DNA from: an uncultured Alphaproteobacteria bacterium
Lineage (GTDB): Bacteria; Pseudomonadota; Alphaproteobacteria; Methylaequorales; Methylaequoraceae
DNA length: 64,000 bases
Assembly (NCBI GenBank): GCA_902618535.1
Contig: CACNAV010000001.1
Span: forward strand, 1-64,000
Direction: 5' to 3'
Numbering within the stretch: the stretch's first letter is position 1; every line of letters begins with the position of its first letter. A program made the position numbers and the translations under genes. The notes below the pieces were generated by a model that did not search any database, was not told where the DNA came from, and saw nothing but the letters and a program-made list of their open reading frames with translations. Below are positions 9,761 through 18,891 of this stretch, in pieces.

Positions 9761-12406
9761 TTAACTATTTATAATCCTATTTGGAAACATTTGCTTTTCA
9801 ATTTCAAATGGTTTTCTGTTTTCAAACAAGCCATCATAAACTTTTTCAAATCGCTCAGCGCAATTTTCCGCTGCAAACCATCTTATTGCGTAATTTCTAT
9901 ATTTATTATTTAAGATATTTTTTTTTATGACTCCTGATTTGTATGAATTTATTGTCTTAATAAATACATTTTTAAATTGTTTCTCACTAGATGATATTAT
10001 AGGTAATTCGTTTAATGATTGAAGTTGGAAGAAATCTTTTGGTTCTTTATGATTTATAAAAACAATAACTGGTTTATTTAGCATAAGAGCTTCTCTAGTA
10101 ATAGATCCAAAACGACCAAAATTTAACTGATCAATGACTATATCAGAGTTTTTAATAATGTTAATATATTCTTTACTATCAATATTATTAGTGGGATTTA
10201 TAAGTTCAATATTAAATCCGTCTTTTATTAATTCTTTAATGTTATTAAAAATAATTTTTGAACCCTTAATATTTTTTTGGTTAGTTGTTCTTTGCTTAAA
10301 ATTTCCAACTGAATGCAAAATCTTAATTCTTTTATTAAAATTTAATGGATTTTGAGTATTCCATAAATTTTTATCCAATGCCTGAGTAAGAGGTTCTCTA
10401 AAACATTTATTATTCCCTTGGTATTCTAAAGCATAAAAGGTTTCCGAAGCAAACAAATCCATTAATAAATTTCTTTTTTGTCCCCAAAGAAGATTTTTAT
10501 GATCATTACAAACTATAGGATTTTTTTTCCAAACACACTTGTTACACACTCCATTAGTCCATTTATTAAATAATTTTTGACTTGTACCATCCAAGCAGCC
10601 TGAGGTTGTATAACCAATTTTAATGTTATAGTTTTTTAAGTACAATAAATCTAAGGGAACAAAATTTTCATGTAAATTATTTTGATGGGAAATGTTGCGG
10701 AAAATGGAATTATTTCCTATACCATACAAATGTACCATTGAAAATCTTTTTGGTATGTCAAAAAAGAAATCATTAACTTTTTTCTTAAGAATGGATTTAT
10801 CAGAATCGTATAAATTTAATTCAGATCCATGATTAAAGGTGTTGTCATCTTCAGGAGAATCAATACTACAATTAAGCGCATCCCAATTTCTTTTTTTTAA
10901 AGCTTTTGATAAATAAAGAAAATTATAATAACTGTGTCCAAAAAATAAAACACTTCTTTTGGCTGGTAAGGCATAAATTTTGGAATTTTCTAATTGGATA
11001 TTAGTTTTGTATTTGTAAATTGAGGATATGAATTTAAATAAATTATGATTGTAAAATAACTTTATATATAGTTTTCCAAAAGAACTTTTGGAGAAAAAAG
11101 AATCTATATATCTAATTTTAAATAACTTAAAAAGTAAATAGAATTTTAAATCCAGAATATTTTTTATGACTAAAGCAGAAAGTTTATAAGAAAACTTAAG
11201 AGATTTTAAAAGAAAGATAAGATTAAACTTATAGTGTAAATAAAAAGAAATTTTTCTGTGGATTCTTGATTTTAAATTTAAAAAACTAAAAGTATTCATT
11301 TTTATTTTTTTATTAATGATTTTTTTTTTTTTAATAGTTTTAGATTGTATTAAAGTATCAAAATTATTTATAAAACTTCTATACGAATACTTTTCATTTA
11401 ATGCAATTTCATTAAACGTTCTATCAGCAATTTTTTGTAAAAAATTATCATCGGTAATTAATTCGTTTATATATGAAAAATTACTGAAATCTTTTTTTAG
11501 CGCTAAGTAATGCCTATTTGGTTTAAGTATTTTGGAATAGCTTCCTTCAAATAGAATCATTACTGTTTTTAATGCTGAAGATTCAAAACATCTTGGAGGT
11601 ATAACAGCAATTGGAAATAACCAATCTTTTTCTTTGAGAAATTTTGTATAAAAGTTCTGATAATCAAATTTATTTTCTATTAATTTTTTGTAATTATCAA
11701 AAATTTTTCCATCAAAGTCAATTACACTTGATCCACTTTCAGTGCCTAGTGTTGTTTTCGAATTTAACATTTTTTGGATATATTTATCTCCATATATTCT
11801 AGATTTTTCTGTTACATCAATATCAATTTTAATTTTCGAATTAATATTTTTAAGAAAATAATCAGCTATTTTTTTTTTTTCATAACCTAGTTCTCCGCAA
11901 TAGTGAACTTCTCTAGATCTATAAAAAATATAATTTTTTCTATTTCTTATTTTTGGTTTGTGTAATTCTTTACTTAATAATTTCTCTGGAACATATGAAG
12001 TTAACGTTTCAATTTTTTGAATTTTTTTGTCAAGTTTTTCATATATATATTTTTGATAATGTTTATTTACACAAGTAAATAGAAAATGAATTTCTAAATA
12101 ATTAATTAACATCACAGTATTGTTAACATTTCTATACTCATCTTGAATAAAAAGGCATTTTATTCCATTGAACCTCTTTATTTTCTCATAGCTATTATTT
12201 GAAAATATTTCTATATTTAAAATATTTAATGAATAATGAATTATTATTACATCAAAATCATTGATATTTAAACCAGTAGGTATTTCTCCATATATTGATA
12301 ATCTATATATTTTGTGTTTTGAATATTTCTCAAAACTTTCAATGTGATCTAACATATTCTCAGCAACATTTTTATGGTAGTCACAAAGTAGTAAAATATT
12401 TAACAT
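9761..12406 (-). CDS. large two-domain glycosyltransferase (CgeB-like domain fused to GT-B domain)
   Basis: 881 residues, about twice a single glycosyltransferase. Residues 1-350 match the separate gene product at 13584-14765: both contain LKPN-x-HYLxLKKDxSNF preceded by KTV-x-IL-x-EG, a CgeB/Glyco_trans_1_2 type C-terminal subdomain. A basic linker (380-460) follows, then a second half with HSVGNFKQRT near 690 and GSITREAL-x-LNKPVIVF near 770, like GT4 nucleotide-sugar sites. Between them a C-x2-C-x7-C cluster near 625-635 could bind zinc. The enzyme probably makes two consecutive linkages. It overlaps the upstream gene by 7 bases. Confidence 0.75.
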   Translation of the reverse strand: MLNILLLCDYHKNVAENMLDHIESFEKYSKHKIYRLSIYGEIPTGLNINDFDVIIIHYSLNILNIEIFSNNSYEKIKRFNGIKCLFIQDEYRNVNNTVMLINYLEIHFLFTCVNKHYQKYIYEKLDKKIQKIETLTSYVPEKLLSKELHKPKIRNRKNYIFYRSREVHYCGELGYEKKKIADYFLKNINSKIKIDIDVTEKSRIYGDKYIQKMLNSKTTLGTESGSSVIDFDGKIFDNYKKLIENKFDYQNFYTKFLKEKDWLFPIAVIPPRCFESSALKTVMILFEGSYSKILKPNRHYLALKKDFSNFSYINELITDDNFLQKIADRTFNEIALNEKYSYRSFINNFDTLIQSKTIKKKKIINKKIKMNTFSFLNLKSRIHRKISFYLHYKFNLIFLLKSLKFSYKLSALVIKNILDLKFYLLFKLFKIRYIDSFFSKSSFGKLYIKLFYNHNLFKFISSIYKYKTNIQLENSKIYALPAKRSVLFFGHSYYNFLYLSKALKKRNWDALNCSIDSPEDDNTFNHGSELNLYDSDKSILKKKVNDFFFDIPKRFSMVHLYGIGNNSIFRNISHQNNLHENFVPLDLLYLKNYNIKIGYTTSGCLDGTSQKLFNKWTNGVCNKCVWKKNPIVCNDHKNLLWGQKRNLLMDLFASETFYALEYQGNNKCFREPLTQALDKNLWNTQNPLNFNKRIKILHSVGNFKQRTTNQKNIKGSKIIFNNIKELIKDGFNIELINPTNNIDSKEYINIIKNSDIVIDQLNFGRFGSITREALMLNKPVIVFINHKEPKDFFQLQSLNELPIISSSEKQFKNVFIKTINSYKSGVIKKNILNNKYRNYAIRWFAAENCAERFEKVYDGLFENRKPFEIEKQMFPNRIINS

Positions 12407-13527
12407 TTATATAATTTATTATAAATTTTATTATAACGTTTAGAAATTATTATATTATTGTGATATTTGTTTATAAAGGATTTCACTTGTTGACTGATAA
12501 AAATTAATTTCCTTGGGTTTCTTATAATTTTTTCAATGGTTTGGTTTAATTCATTTATTTCACTAAAGATGATTCCTGAAGTCTTCAAATAAACATATTT
12601 TTCAATAATATCCTTTCTTACAAAAGTAACAATAGGTATACCTAGACTCATACTCTCTACTTGAAAATTTGCATAATCGCCCATTCTTAACTTTCCAATA
12701 CTGAGATGACAATTTTTAAGAACTTTAAGTACTTCTTCATAACTTTGATTTTTTAAAAAAAAATACTCTATGGGATATCCCTTTTTCTGAAGTGATTTAA
12801 TACATTTTGAAATATAATATGAACCTTCAACTTTGGTTTGATTAGTTGCATGAATTATCTTTATTTTTTTAAAATTATTATTAAATTTATTTTTAGTGTT
12901 AATTGGAGAAAAGAAAGGCATATAAGTAGCAGTTGGATGAAAATCCAGTAAATCTCTTGTTGTTACTATTAAATGATCTGCAATTTTAATCATTTTTTTT
13001 TTTTCTACCCATTCAGGTATTAAATATTTATGAAAATTTAAATCATTAAAATCATTATGAAGTTTTTGAATTATATTTTTATCCCTAGCATCATTACCTC
13101 TTAGATGAATGATAATTTTTATATTACACATTTTTAGGAACTTTATTTCCCAGCCAGTTTTTGAAACTGTAAATAAAAAATGAAGGTGAATTATTTTATA
13201 TTTGACAAGAAAAAACCATAAAATATAAAATTCTCTTAGAAATGAATAATTAGATTTTTGTTCAAAAAAATAATCATATTTTTTCCAATGTTTGCTTCTT
13301 CCGATTGACAAATATTCAGCGTTAATCCCATTTGATTTTAAAATTTTTGTTGTATTATATGCAATATGATTAGGATAAGAAATATGAAGAACTTTATTAT
13401 TTTTTTTTACAAAATATTTAAAAAATTTTGCCAAGAGAAAGCATAAAAGAAATAAAATATCCTTTAAAATAAAGTTTAAAAAAACAAGAAACTTATTTTT
13501 TAATTTAAATTTTAAATCTCTTAACAT
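12400..13527 (-). CDS. GT-B fold glycosyltransferase
   Basis: 375 residues. The first 25 residues are a hydrophobic stretch that may associate with the membrane. HLHFLFTV and IIIHLRGNDARD near residue 130 are typical of the N-terminal Rossmann of GT4-like enzymes, and KIIHATNQTKVEGS with FQVESMSLGIPIVTF near 300 form the donor-binding half (glutamate of the E-x7-E area partly kept). It is sandwiched between two other glycosyltransferases in the same direction, so it adds one residue of the same repeat unit. Confidence 0.75.
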   Translation of the reverse strand: MLRDLKFKLKNKFLVFLNFILKDILFLLCFLLAKFFKYFVKKNNKVLHISYPNHIAYNTTKILKSNGINAEYLSIGRSKHWKKYDYFFEQKSNYSFLREFYILWFFLVKYKIIHLHFLFTVSKTGWEIKFLKMCNIKIIIHLRGNDARDKNIIQKLHNDFNDLNFHKYLIPEWVEKKKMIKIADHLIVTTRDLLDFHPTATYMPFFSPINTKNKFNNNFKKIKIIHATNQTKVEGSYYISKCIKSLQKKGYPIEYFFLKNQSYEEVLKVLKNCHLSIGKLRMGDYANFQVESMSLGIPIVTFVRKDIIEKYVYLKTSGIIFSEINELNQTIEKIIRNPRKLIFISQQVKSFINKYHNNIIISKRYNKIYNKLYKC

Positions 13528-13583
13528 TATCAGTTAACTTTATGTATATCTAAATAGGTCACTTTAAAATAAATAATAACAGT

Positions 13584-14765
13584 TTATGAAATTATTTCTT
13601 TTATTATGTGGTCAACTCTATTTTTATACAGGTGATTTTCTTTAACAAAACTAAAAGCCTGTTCTGTAATTTTTTTTACTTTATTATTATCTTTAATATA
13701 CTCAAGTATTTCCTTAAAATTTGAATAATCTTTTTTTAAACTTAAATAGTGTTCGTTTGGTTTTAGAATATTATTATACTTACCCTCTAGAAGTATTTGG
13801 ACTGTTTTAGTTCCAATTGCATCAAAATTTCTTGAGGAAATACATTTAAAATAAATTGGGGGGTAAGTTAAAGAATCGAAGTAAGATTTATAAAATTTTT
13901 CAAACTCTGCGTCCTCAAATACCAGATTAGAGTGAGAAATTGGTGATTTTTTTAAAAAAAACTTTATTAAATTCTTAAAAGAAACCGGCAGGTTATAAAA
14001 TAACTTATCAAATTTACTTCTTGGAATAATAAACTTAGATGTTTTACTTTTAATTTTCGATAGAATATCTCTTATAATCTTATCATCAATATCAACAAAA
14101 TATGAACCAGCTTCAGAGGAAATTACTGATTTGCATGAATTTAAAAAAATAGACCAATTCTTTGCATCATAACGTTTAAAGTCTATACTTATGTTCAATC
14201 CTTTTATTTTCGAAAATTTATTGACCATACTATTTCTTTCTGTATCTCCAATGTACGAATAATATTTTATTCCTTTAAAACCAATATCAATTTTTCTATC
14301 ATCGAATTTTTTTTGTACAAAAAAATTATTAGTGTTTAATGCAGGAGGACATAAAATTACTTTTTTTTTACTAACATCAGACCATAAGAATTGTGCTGCT
14401 TCATTCATTAACTGTGAACAAACATAAGATATATTCATTCTTTTTAAAATTTTCCTTCTGTCACCAATTGGACTAAAAATATTGTTAAATTCATTACCAA
14501 TAAAAACTAAGACCTCTTCTTTTCTTGAATAAATAAATTTTTCAATTTTTAATAATGGATCTATTGAATCTGCATTAGTGGAATGATGAAGAAAAATGAA
14601 GTCATATTCATCACACTCATTATCAAGCTCAGTAAAGTTTATTAATTTAACTTTTATTTTTTTATGTTCAACAAAAGCTTTAACCCAATCATCATAATAG
14701 CTGAGTTTATCATAAGAATGATCAATATTAACAATTAACAATATTTTATACTTTTTATAGGCCAT
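13584..14765 (-). CDS. CgeB-like glycosyltransferase, paralogue of the N-terminal domain of the 881-residue enzyme
   Basis: 393 residues. The C-terminal part (about 300-380) shares KTV-x-ILLEGKY, ILKPNEHYLSLKKDYSNF and a following helix with the N-terminal domain of the product at 9761-12406, so the two come from a common ancestor. Residues 1-120 look like a Rossmann half (ILLIVNIDHS, FIFLHHST). The start ATG overlaps the aminotransferase stop by 11 bases. A transferase role is inferred from the CgeB-type fold and context; there is no single catalytic motif to prove it. Confidence 0.65.
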   Translation of the reverse strand: MAYKKYKILLIVNIDHSYDKLSYYDDWVKAFVEHKKIKVKLINFTELDNECDEYDFIFLHHSTNADSIDPLLKIEKFIYSRKEEVLVFIGNEFNNIFSPIGDRRKILKRMNISYVCSQLMNEAAQFLWSDVSKKKVILCPPALNTNNFFVQKKFDDRKIDIGFKGIKYYSYIGDTERNSMVNKFSKIKGLNISIDFKRYDAKNWSIFLNSCKSVISSEAGSYFVDIDDKIIRDILSKIKSKTSKFIIPRSKFDKLFYNLPVSFKNLIKFFLKKSPISHSNLVFEDAEFEKFYKSYFDSLTYPPIYFKCISSRNFDAIGTKTVQILLEGKYNNILKPNEHYLSLKKDYSNFKEILEYIKDNNKVKKITEQAFSFVKENHLYKNRVDHIIKEIIS

Positions 14766-15867
14766 CTAATATATTTTTCAGGCATTTTGTCACAGCGTTT
14801 ATCTCATGTTCTTTCATCCCTGGAAAAATTGGTAGACTTATTTGTTGTTTAGCAACTAGATCAGTTATTGGTAAAGAAAAATTTTGATACTCTTTTTGAT
14901 AGAGTGGTTGCCTATATATTGGGATTGGATAATGGATTCTTGCATCAATTTTGTTATCTCTCAATTTTTTTAATATATATTCCCTCTTTTTTACTAAGAT
15001 AGGGTAGATATGAAAACTATGTCTACTTTTATCAAAAATAGTAGGAGTTATACAATCATTGTAAAGCAGCTTTGAATATATTTTAGCAATGTTTATCCTT
15101 GATTTGATATATTTTTCAAGGTGTTTAATTTTTACATTTAAAACTGCAGCTTGGATTCCATCCATCCTCTCATTTAAACCAAGCAATCCAAATTTATTTT
15201 TTGAGATTCTTCCATGGTCTCTTAATTTTTTAACATTTTCTACAAGTCTTTTATTATTTCCAACAACAGCGCCTGCATCGCCGAATGAACCAAGGTTTTT
15301 ACTAGGAAAAAAACTAAAACATGCTAAGTCACCAAAAGTGCCACAAAATTTATCATCAATTTTGGCTCCATGTGCTTGAGCAGCATCCTCTATTACAAAC
15401 AATTTATTTTCTTTTGCAATTTTGCATATTTGTTTCATATCAGCTGGATTTCCATATAAATGGACAGGAAGAATGCATTTAGTTTTTTTTGAAATGTGTT
15501 TTTTTATTTTTTTTGGGTCAATATTATAAGAGTCTTTGTCTATATCTACAAAAATTGGCTTAGCTCCAACGTTTGAGATAGCCTCAGCAGTTGAAACCCA
15601 ACTATGAGATGTTGTTATTACTTCATCACCATTTCCAATATTACATGCTTTTAAAGCCATTTGTAAAGCAGAGGTTCCCGATGAAACCCCAGCACAATAT
15701 TTAACTTTCAAGTATTTTGAAAATTTATTTTCAAATTTTTCAACTTCTATTCCAAGTATAAATGCTGAGCTATCAATTACTTTTTGAATTGCTTGATTAA
15801 TTTCATTTTTAAGAGGGAGGTAAGTTCTACTTAGATCTGCGAATGGTACTATATTATTATTTAACAT
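14755..15867 (-). CDS. DegT/DnrJ/EryC1/StrS PLP aminotransferase (WbpE/WlbC-like)
   Basis: 370 residues, normal for the family. The PLP lysine lies in FFPSKNLGSFGDAG near residue 190; SSGTSALQMAL near 60 binds the phosphate and EDAAQAHGA near 160 provides the ring-stacking/aspartate site. Together with the acetyltransferase and the WbpB-like dehydrogenase just upstream it forms a wbpB-wbpD-wbpE-like trio: oxidise C3 of a UDP-HexNAc uronate, transaminate it and acetylate the amine. The three-gene set makes that assignment better than for an isolated aminotransferase. Confidence 0.85.
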   Translation of the reverse strand: MLNNNIVPFADLSRTYLPLKNEINQAIQKVIDSSAFILGIEVEKFENKFSKYLKVKYCAGVSSGTSALQMALKACNIGNGDEVITTSHSWVSTAEAISNVGAKPIFVDIDKDSYNIDPKKIKKHISKKTKCILPVHLYGNPADMKQICKIAKENKLFVIEDAAQAHGAKIDDKFCGTFGDLACFSFFPSKNLGSFGDAGAVVGNNKRLVENVKKLRDHGRISKNKFGLLGLNERMDGIQAAVLNVKIKHLEKYIKSRINIAKIYSKLLYNDCITPTIFDKSRHSFHIYPILVKKREYILKKLRDNKIDARIHYPIPIYRQPLYQKEYQNFSLPITDLVAKQQISLPIFPGMKEHEINAVTKCLKNILDGL

Positions 15868-15943
15868 CTATTATTTTCCAGCAAATGAGTTGAGAAATTA
15901 ACATTTAAAATATTACTTTAAACATTAAAAATTATTAAGGGCA

Positions 15944-16498
15944 CTATTTTTTATCAAAAATAATTTTCTCATATGATCTTTTTTCTACTTCACAAAATAA
16001 TTTGTTATCTAATTTGTATCCAGCCTTACTCACCCATGATACATGCTTAGCTGGATTGCCTAAAACCAAAGAGTAATTTTTAACGTTTGAGGTTACAACT
16101 GAACCAGCGCCTATAAAACTATAAATGCCTATACTTATTCCACATATAATTGTTGAATTAGCTCCAATAGTAGCGTTTGCTTTTACCAAAGTGATGTCAT
16201 ATTCTTTGTTTCTTGGTATAAAAGATCTAGGGTTTTTAACATTTGTAAAAACAACTGATGGACCACAAAAAACATTATTTTCTATTTCAACACCAGAAAA
16301 TACACTTACATTATTTTGAATTTTAACATTGTTTCCAATCTTTACTCCTTCTCCTATAAAAACATTTTGACCAATAATACAATTTTCTCCAATAATCGAA
16401 CTCTCAGAAATATGACTCCAATGCCAAATTTTTGTATTTTTACCAACAGCACAATTTTTATCAATAATCGCAGTAGGATGATTAAAAAAATTTTTCAT
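15944..16498 (-). CDS. wbpD: left-handed beta-helix N-acetyltransferase (WbpD/WlbB-like)
   Basis: 184 residues made of hexapeptide repeats (I-G-x-N-V/C type) through residues 10-150. The order HPTAIIDKN, KIWHWSHI, IGQNVFIGEGVKIGNN, VFCGPSVVFTNVKNPR and GNPAKHVSWVS closely matches the WbpD/WlbB family, which acetylates the 3-amino group of UDP-2-acetamido-3-amino-2,3-dideoxy-glucuronate using acetyl-CoA. It overlaps the WbpB-like gene by four bases (ATGA) and is 76 bases from the aminotransferase gene. Confidence is high for the family and moderate for the exact sugar. Confidence 0.88.
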   Translation of the reverse strand: MKNFFNHPTAIIDKNCAVGKNTKIWHWSHISESSIIGENCIIGQNVFIGEGVKIGNNVKIQNNVSVFSGVEIENNVFCGPSVVFTNVKNPRSFIPRNKEYDITLVKANATIGANSTIICGISIGIYSFIGAGSVVTSNVKNYSLVLGNPAKHVSWVSKAGYKLDNKLFCEVEKRSYEKIIFDKK

Positions 16499-17364
16499 AT
16501 TTTCGACATTTTAGAGACAAGAAGAAGCGATTCAACTGTTGATTTAGCATGAAAGATGTTATTATTACTAAGTATTTCCTGATAACAGAGAGAATGACTA
16601 TCTGAAAATTTTCCCGTTAATTCATAAGCTTTATTATTGATTATCAATTTTCTTTCACTTTCAACTGAGTTTTTATGGAGTCTGTCTAAAGATAGATTCC
16701 ATTTAACTCTAGCATTTTTAAAAAAAAGTATACCAGTAGCATTTCTAATTTCATTCATGTGAATTTCAAAATTTAAACATTCTCCAAAGATCCATATCAA
16801 GATATCAAAAAGGTGAATTCCAATATTATAGAGAATCCCTCCCGATTTTTCACTATTACCTTTCCATGAGTAATCATACCATTTACCTCGCGGAGTATTA
16901 TAATTTAATTCACATTCATAAAAGATATTGTCTTTTAATGATTTTCTAAGATTATAAATCTCTTCATTAACTCTTAATTGAAGAATGCAGTAGATTCTTT
17001 TTTTTTTTTTATTTTCAAGACTAAAAAGGTTTTCTAAGAGTTCAACGTTAATTACTAGCGGCTTTTCACAAATCACATTCATTTCATTCATCAAACCAAA
17101 TCTTATATGCGAGTGATGTAAATAGTTTGGAGAACAAACAACCAAATAATCAATTTTATTTTTTTTTGATTGTTTTGAAATGAAATTTTCAAATGAATTG
17201 AAGTTATTAAAAAAAAATGAATCAGGAAAATAACTATCAATTATACCAACGGAGTCATTTAAATCACAAGATGCAATTAATTGTCCATTATTATCTTTAA
17301 TAGCTTTTAAATGTCTTGGTGCTACAAACCCAGCGGATCCAATTAAGGCAAATTTTTTTTTCAT
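16495..17364 (-). CDS. wbpB: Gfo/Idh/MocA NAD-dependent dehydrogenase (WbpB/WlbA-like)
   Basis: 289 residues. It has the N-terminal nucleotide site GSAGFVAPRHL, CEKPLV near residue 95, and RGKWYDYSWKGN followed by SGGILYNIGIHLFD near 175, the signature region of WbpB/WlbA enzymes that oxidise C3 of UDP-GlcNAc uronate. It is slightly shorter than typical members (about 310-350), with the shortening at the C-terminus. It is the first gene of the minus-strand glycan operon; its promoter must lie in the 192-base divergent gap before 17557. Confidence 0.85.
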   Translation of the reverse strand: MKKKFALIGSAGFVAPRHLKAIKDNNGQLIASCDLNDSVGIIDSYFPDSFFFNNFNSFENFISKQSKKNKIDYLVVCSPNYLHHSHIRFGLMNEMNVICEKPLVINVELLENLFSLENKKKKRIYCILQLRVNEEIYNLRKSLKDNIFYECELNYNTPRGKWYDYSWKGNSEKSGGILYNIGIHLFDILIWIFGECLNFEIHMNEIRNATGILFFKNARVKWNLSLDRLHKNSVESERKLIINNKAYELTGKFSDSHSLCYQEILSNNNIFHAKSTVESLLLVSKMSKI

Positions 17365-17556
17365 TACGTATAATGTTTTAATTTATTAATGTTTAACATT
17401 TTTACAACAATTTTTAGACTATCTTTTAATGTAAATTATTTCTATCAAATATGCACAAGTCATGAAATTGTGAAATTCAAAATCTTATCTAATTTTTGAA
17501 AAAATATAAAGAAATTTTAAATATAACAATATATTTAGGCATGAAGGTTAAATACT
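17365..17556. promoter_or_regulatory. divergent intergenic region between the two glycan operons
   Basis: 192 bases, extremely AT-rich, between the divergently read WbpB-like gene and the oxidoreductase remnant. Both sides need promoters here, but several TTGA- and TATAAT-like boxes compete and I cannot choose one. No hairpin or repeated operator is obvious. Confidence 0.35.
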
Positions 17557-17886
17557 ATGCAGGAATTCAAAATTAATGTATTGTCTCTTGATATGGATTT
17601 CGAAGTAACTGTTATTGGAGCTGGCGTGATTGGATTGTGTATAGCCAGAAAGATGTGTAAGAAAAATTTTGATACTGTCGTTATTGAAAAAAGAGAAATT
17701 CAATCTGACTACTCAGGAATTAGAACAACATCTATTTCCAATGACTTTATAATTCAATCTAAAGAAAACCACAAAATCAACGGTTTAATTAATTTATATG
17801 GAATAAACTCTCCTGGTTTAACCTCCTCGCTTGCGCTATCAGAGTTTACTTATGCAAATATTGCCAATGGAAGATTTATTGAATAG
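17557..17886 (+). pseudogene. remnant of an FAD-dependent L-2-hydroxyglutarate oxidase-like gene with an internal deletion
   Basis: 109 codons. Residues 14-48 are a perfect FAD-binding beta-alpha-beta unit (VTVIGAGVIGLCIA ... VVIEKRE), but the next residues (SDYSGIR, then NDFIIQSKENHKINGLINL and SPGLTSSLAL) are the extreme C-terminal region of DAO-fold 2-hydroxyglutarate oxidase-like enzymes, normally about 270 residues further on. The middle of the protein, including substrate and most FAD contacts, is absent, while the frame is preserved. A short unrelated tail ends it. It sits between the two glycan operons and is probably non-functional debris from insertion of a sugar cassette. Confidence 0.8.
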
Positions 17887-17940
17887 CAAACATTTTTTTT
17901 TAATTAAAGAAGAAAGTTAAATAATTTTATAAAGTAGGAT

Positions 17941-18891
17941 ATGAAAATAAAAAAATTTGACTATGAAAAAGCTTATTATTTATTTAAAAAAATTAGATGT
18001 ACTGAAGAGAAGATAATTGAAATTTATGAGAGTAATATAATAAAAAGTCCAGTTCATCTTTCACTTGGACAAGAATCAATTGCAGTAGGAGTTGCACTAG
18101 CATCTGAAAAAAAAAAAGATATAGTATTTAGCAACTATAGGTCTCATGCTCATTTTATAGCGCACGGTGGAAATTTTAAAAAAATGTGGGCTGAACTTTT
18201 TGGAAAAGAAACAGGATTATCTTCAGGAAAAGCCGGGTCAATGCATTTAGGAGATTTAGGTATAAATTTTATATTTACATCAGCAATTGTGGGAAGTGCA
18301 ATTTCCCAAGCTGTAGGTTATTCTTTAGCTCTTAAAATGAAAAAGTTAAATTCAAAAGTTATCTGTTATCATGGAGAAGGAGCTATGGATCAAGGAACCT
18401 TTTGGGAATCTTTAAATTTTAGTGCGTTAAAAAAATTGCCAATTCTGTTTGTATGTGAGAACAATGGGCTGGCTATATATTCTGATCAAAGAAAAAGAAT
18501 GAAGACTTTAGACATATGCAAAAAAGTTAAGTCTTTTGGTGTCCATACAATAAAAATTAAAGATAATTCAACAAAAAATATATTTCAAAATACTCAAAAA
18601 GCTCTTCAAAGAATAAAAAAAAATGGACAACCAGTCTTTTTAGAAATCAGTACTTACAGAGAAGTTGATCATGTTGGTATAAATTATGATTTTGCGTTAG
18701 GATATAGAAAAAAAGAAAAACAAAAAATGATGAAAAGTTTGAATGAATTAAAATTTTTGAAACAGAATACAAAAAATTTTAAACAAATTGAAAAAAAAAT
18801 TAATAAAGAAATTTCTGATGCACTAAACTATTCCCTTAAATCAAATTTCCCCCACAAAAAATGCATAGGATCAAATGTTACAAAAGAATAA
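17941..18891 (+). CDS. thiamine-diphosphate E1 alpha subunit (acetoin/pyruvate dehydrogenase type) in a sugar operon
   Basis: 316 residues. The thiamine diphosphate motif is intact as GEGAMDQG near residue 145 through CENNGLAIY near 178, and SNYRSHAHFIAHGG near 65 and GKAGSMHLGD near 98 match AcoA/PdhA. It overlaps the beta-subunit gene by 17 bases. No E2 (lipoyl) or E3 gene follows; instead dideoxysugar-type genes do. E1 pairs of this kind in avilamycin biosynthesis (AviB1/AviB2) are reported to add a two-carbon unit to a sugar. I infer acyl (acetyl) transfer from pyruvate to a keto-sugar; the enzyme class is certain, the acceptor is not. Confidence 0.88.
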   Translation: MKIKKFDYEKAYYLFKKIRCTEEKIIEIYESNIIKSPVHLSLGQESIAVGVALASEKKKDIVFSNYRSHAHFIAHGGNFKKMWAELFGKETGLSSGKAGSMHLGDLGINFIFTSAIVGSAISQAVGYSLALKMKKLNSKVICYHGEGAMDQGTFWESLNFSALKKLPILFVCENNGLAIYSDQRKRMKTLDICKKVKSFGVHTIKIKDNSTKNIFQNTQKALQRIKKNGQPVFLEISTYREVDHVGINYDFALGYRKKEKQKMMKSLNELKFLKQNTKNFKQIEKKINKEISDALNYSLKSNFPHKKCIGSNVTKE

